The notes below the pieces were generated by a model, which was not told where the DNA came from, made no database searches, and worked only from the letters and a program-made list of their open reading frames with translations. The position numbers were made by a program, and so were the translations under genes. From Dyadobacter sediminis (GTDB lineage: Bacteria > Bacteroidota > Bacteroidia > Cytophagales > Spirosomataceae), in assembly GCF_005860765.1 (NCBI RefSeq), contig NZ_VCEI01000025.1, positions 1,054,001-1,118,000 of the forward strand: DNA of 64,000 nt, given 5' to 3'. Numbering within the stretch: position 1 is the stretch's first letter; each line of letters starts with the position of its first letter. Shown here one piece after another: positions 63,501 through 64,000 of this stretch.

Positions 63501-64000
63501 ACATGGCAAAATCTTCTGACACACACAAAAGATATGGGCACATCGGAAAGTCCTGCCACGGTTAATATTCCCATACCGGAATCGTACGCTAACCACAATA
63601 TGAAGATCCGTTTTACGTACGAAAACAAGGATTGGACTTACTGGGGCATTGACAACATCAAAATTACTGGAACCAGGAAACTGCCTGAGATTGCTTCCGC
63701 CGTTACTCCCGAACCACCGTCAGCATACCTCGGGCCCCATGCGACGGTGTATTTCCATGATCCGGAAACGGGCGATCTGATGGCTAAAATAAAAAACCTC
63801 AGCGACCATGATTACGGCTGTACTACGGTCCGGATTGACCGGGAAGGATCGGACGAAACCGACTGGATCGGGGATTATCACATTACCAATAAAACCTATA
63901 ACGTCATTCCGGCGCATAACAACCTTTACGGCTCCTTTGAAATCACTTTGTATTACGATGCCTCCGAACTGCCGGCTTTCAACAATTCGAGGATCAAATC
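60504..64000 (+). CDS. Secreted M4 (thermolysin-like) metalloprotease, truncated by window edge
   Basis: The frame is open from the ATG at 60504 to the right edge, giving at least 1165 residues. A signal peptide (about 1-19) precedes an FTP-type propeptide (about 60-200; LKHVTLQQYFQGIPVFDGSL). The M4 core (about 230-560) has the zinc motif HEWAH (His327, Glu328, His331), the third ligand Glu351 in NINESFSDIWGE, and the later conserved His in GIVNHAYALLVDGG. C-terminal modules follow: a MAM/jelly-roll-like module with FYEDFESGMDGWIS, a Calx-beta-like domain (about 760-880) and a second jelly-roll module with DNIKITG. A T9SS sorting domain is likely beyond the edge. The enzyme degrades extracellular protein. 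Confidence 0.9.
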   Translation, partial: MKSSLFTFYFLLIAATAMCQPMQSDNLKMFAARSGATATLDPATNSPGMLRFPAGRGFRLGGATAEEMAFTFLKQNPGVFAIRQDKDAYLLKKDETDGYGLKHVTLQQYFQGIPVFDGSLKFHFNDNAELASVNGNFIRIDKLNTIPRISQEDASKEAIRIVTGQKRIRPEKPLEVFKSTLMIFQKGLLQGKPGRKHLVYEVEVRNHADIREFVYIDAHSKASVEQYTGIHRLHRAVYDGSVYESNLIWQEGDKFPGKLNEHQQYQVEITKQMYNMMKNAFDYTSYDNKDGAMNIVSTEEIEGYQAYWNGESVILYPFSASDDIVGHEWAHGYIESTSGLVASGQSGNINESFSDIWGETLDQINNYMDEKEDNAIRTGCKSSTRWMVGERTTMFHYLHDMWDPNCTGYPGKISDQEYLCFTATEFLDYVNSGIVNHAYALLVDGGYYNGQAIKGIGLTKAAHIFWQTQANYLTQTTTFAELADDLEAAANDLVGKNLKKLSTANSVSGLSGQIIQPSDIAELLKVIAAVELRGPINCQYPYPLFSPVSAMCVGGSAEYALFYEDFESGMDGWISASNSESKNWIPNNWINESKPPLDRTGHVAYGTSLTDECGAYGTIMLTSPVIDIPAQKQGPYYMAFDHYFKVSRYDDGCNLRYRINGGAWLLIPASALTDNPYNVPESETYFSNEHPLYGEPAFIGNNIGDQNNTWGQSRINLTALGLDAGDNIQIQWVLGTNGCGWTNAWYIDDVRIYSCAVPAVQFATASLTVREHEAAAGNASSTFPCLDYVEKKITLKINEAPTAPVTVKLIPVSGNATIGSNADFTTGPLDFTLQPGKLSHDVSLRVYNDPNAEEDETFKFRFTATGGGALYENYNQELTLTILDDDFAPDETPGELPSADFNNEEIPLGWKIIDGPRIPFTWYVSKGSPLDSAGIPHLFIYGMFEDIGGIILPEEQPVKTSFESATFDAVGYKDLLVTFLQEYRHSSSSKAKMDVWDGETWQNLLTHTKDMGTSESPATVNIPIPESYANHNMKIRFTYENKDWTYWGIDNIKITGTRKLPEIASAVTPEPPSAYLGPHATVYFHDPETGDLMAKIKNLSDHDYGCTTVRIDREGSDETDWIGDYHITNKTYNVIPAHNNLYGSFEITLYYDASELPAFNNSRIK

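Noticed and set aside
1..64000. tRNA, rRNA, CRISPR, transposase or prophage genes
   Set aside because: Looked for T-loop motifs, regularly spaced repeats, transposase-like ORFs and phage structural genes; none found.

Overview
The window looks like chromosomal DNA of a Bacteroidota member, most likely Cytophagales (Spirosomaceae, Dyadobacter-like). The basis is type IX secretion C-terminal sorting domains, Cys-anchored lipoproteins with Bacteroidota-style lipoboxes, a CzcA transporter fused to a TolC-like channel, FISUMP and carboxypeptidase-regulatory-like lipoproteins, and TAnnTTTG-type -7 boxes before several genes. The genus is an inference. I saw no tRNA, rRNA, CRISPR array, transposase gene, prophage or origin.

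Layout. 1-7 kb: the end of a probable FAD/NAD(P)-binding protein, a DUF5694 protein, a tiny lipoprotein, a small secreted T9SS protein and a six-PAS histidine kinase. 7.4-14.1 kb: a secreted protein with seven propeller-like repeats, DinB, a SRAP/YedK-type protein, an EamA permease, a DUF72 protein and a SulP anion transporter. 14.8-22.4 kb: a FISUMP lipoprotein, a VOC protein, a PAS kinase with its CheY-like partner, a LytS/LytTR pair, a lipoprotein and a membrane protein. 23.1-29.5 kb: YhdH-type oxidoreductase, ribokinase and exported ADP-ribosylglycohydrolase in one row, then a transglutaminase-like protein, MscL and two small unknowns. 29.8-37.5 kb: a GAF kinase, a lipoprotein, a three-subunit PaoABC-like molybdenum aldehyde dehydrogenase and an exported amidohydrolase. 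38-45.4 kb: a small AT-hook protein, a HAD hydrolase, an exported carboxylesterase, a histidine kinase with a canonical plant-type ethylene-binding domain plus its response regulator, a Crp/Fnr regulator and an SDR enzyme. 45.4-54.4 kb: a large VWA protein with an internal duplication and a heavy-metal efflux operon. 54.6-64 kb: a GT-C-like membrane protein, a luciferase-like oxidoreductase, an orphan receiver, a ChrB-AraC fusion, a DUF2490 protein and the first 3.5 kb of a secreted M4 metalloprotease.

The window is rich in signalling: five histidine kinases and four response regulators. Envelope and secretion functions (T9SS cargo, lipoproteins, efflux, exported hydrolases) make up much of the rest. 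The most notable items are the ethylene-receptor-like kinase, whose copper/ethylene-site residues align with Arabidopsis ETR1 at a constant offset, and two intergenic elements, each a pair of inverted hairpins sharing the loop rule GTG-TCTY-CAC, which look like a REP/BIME family. Also notable are the exported ADP-ribosylglycohydrolase beside ribokinase, the ChrB-AraC fusion, the duplicated VWA protein and the AT-hook protein.
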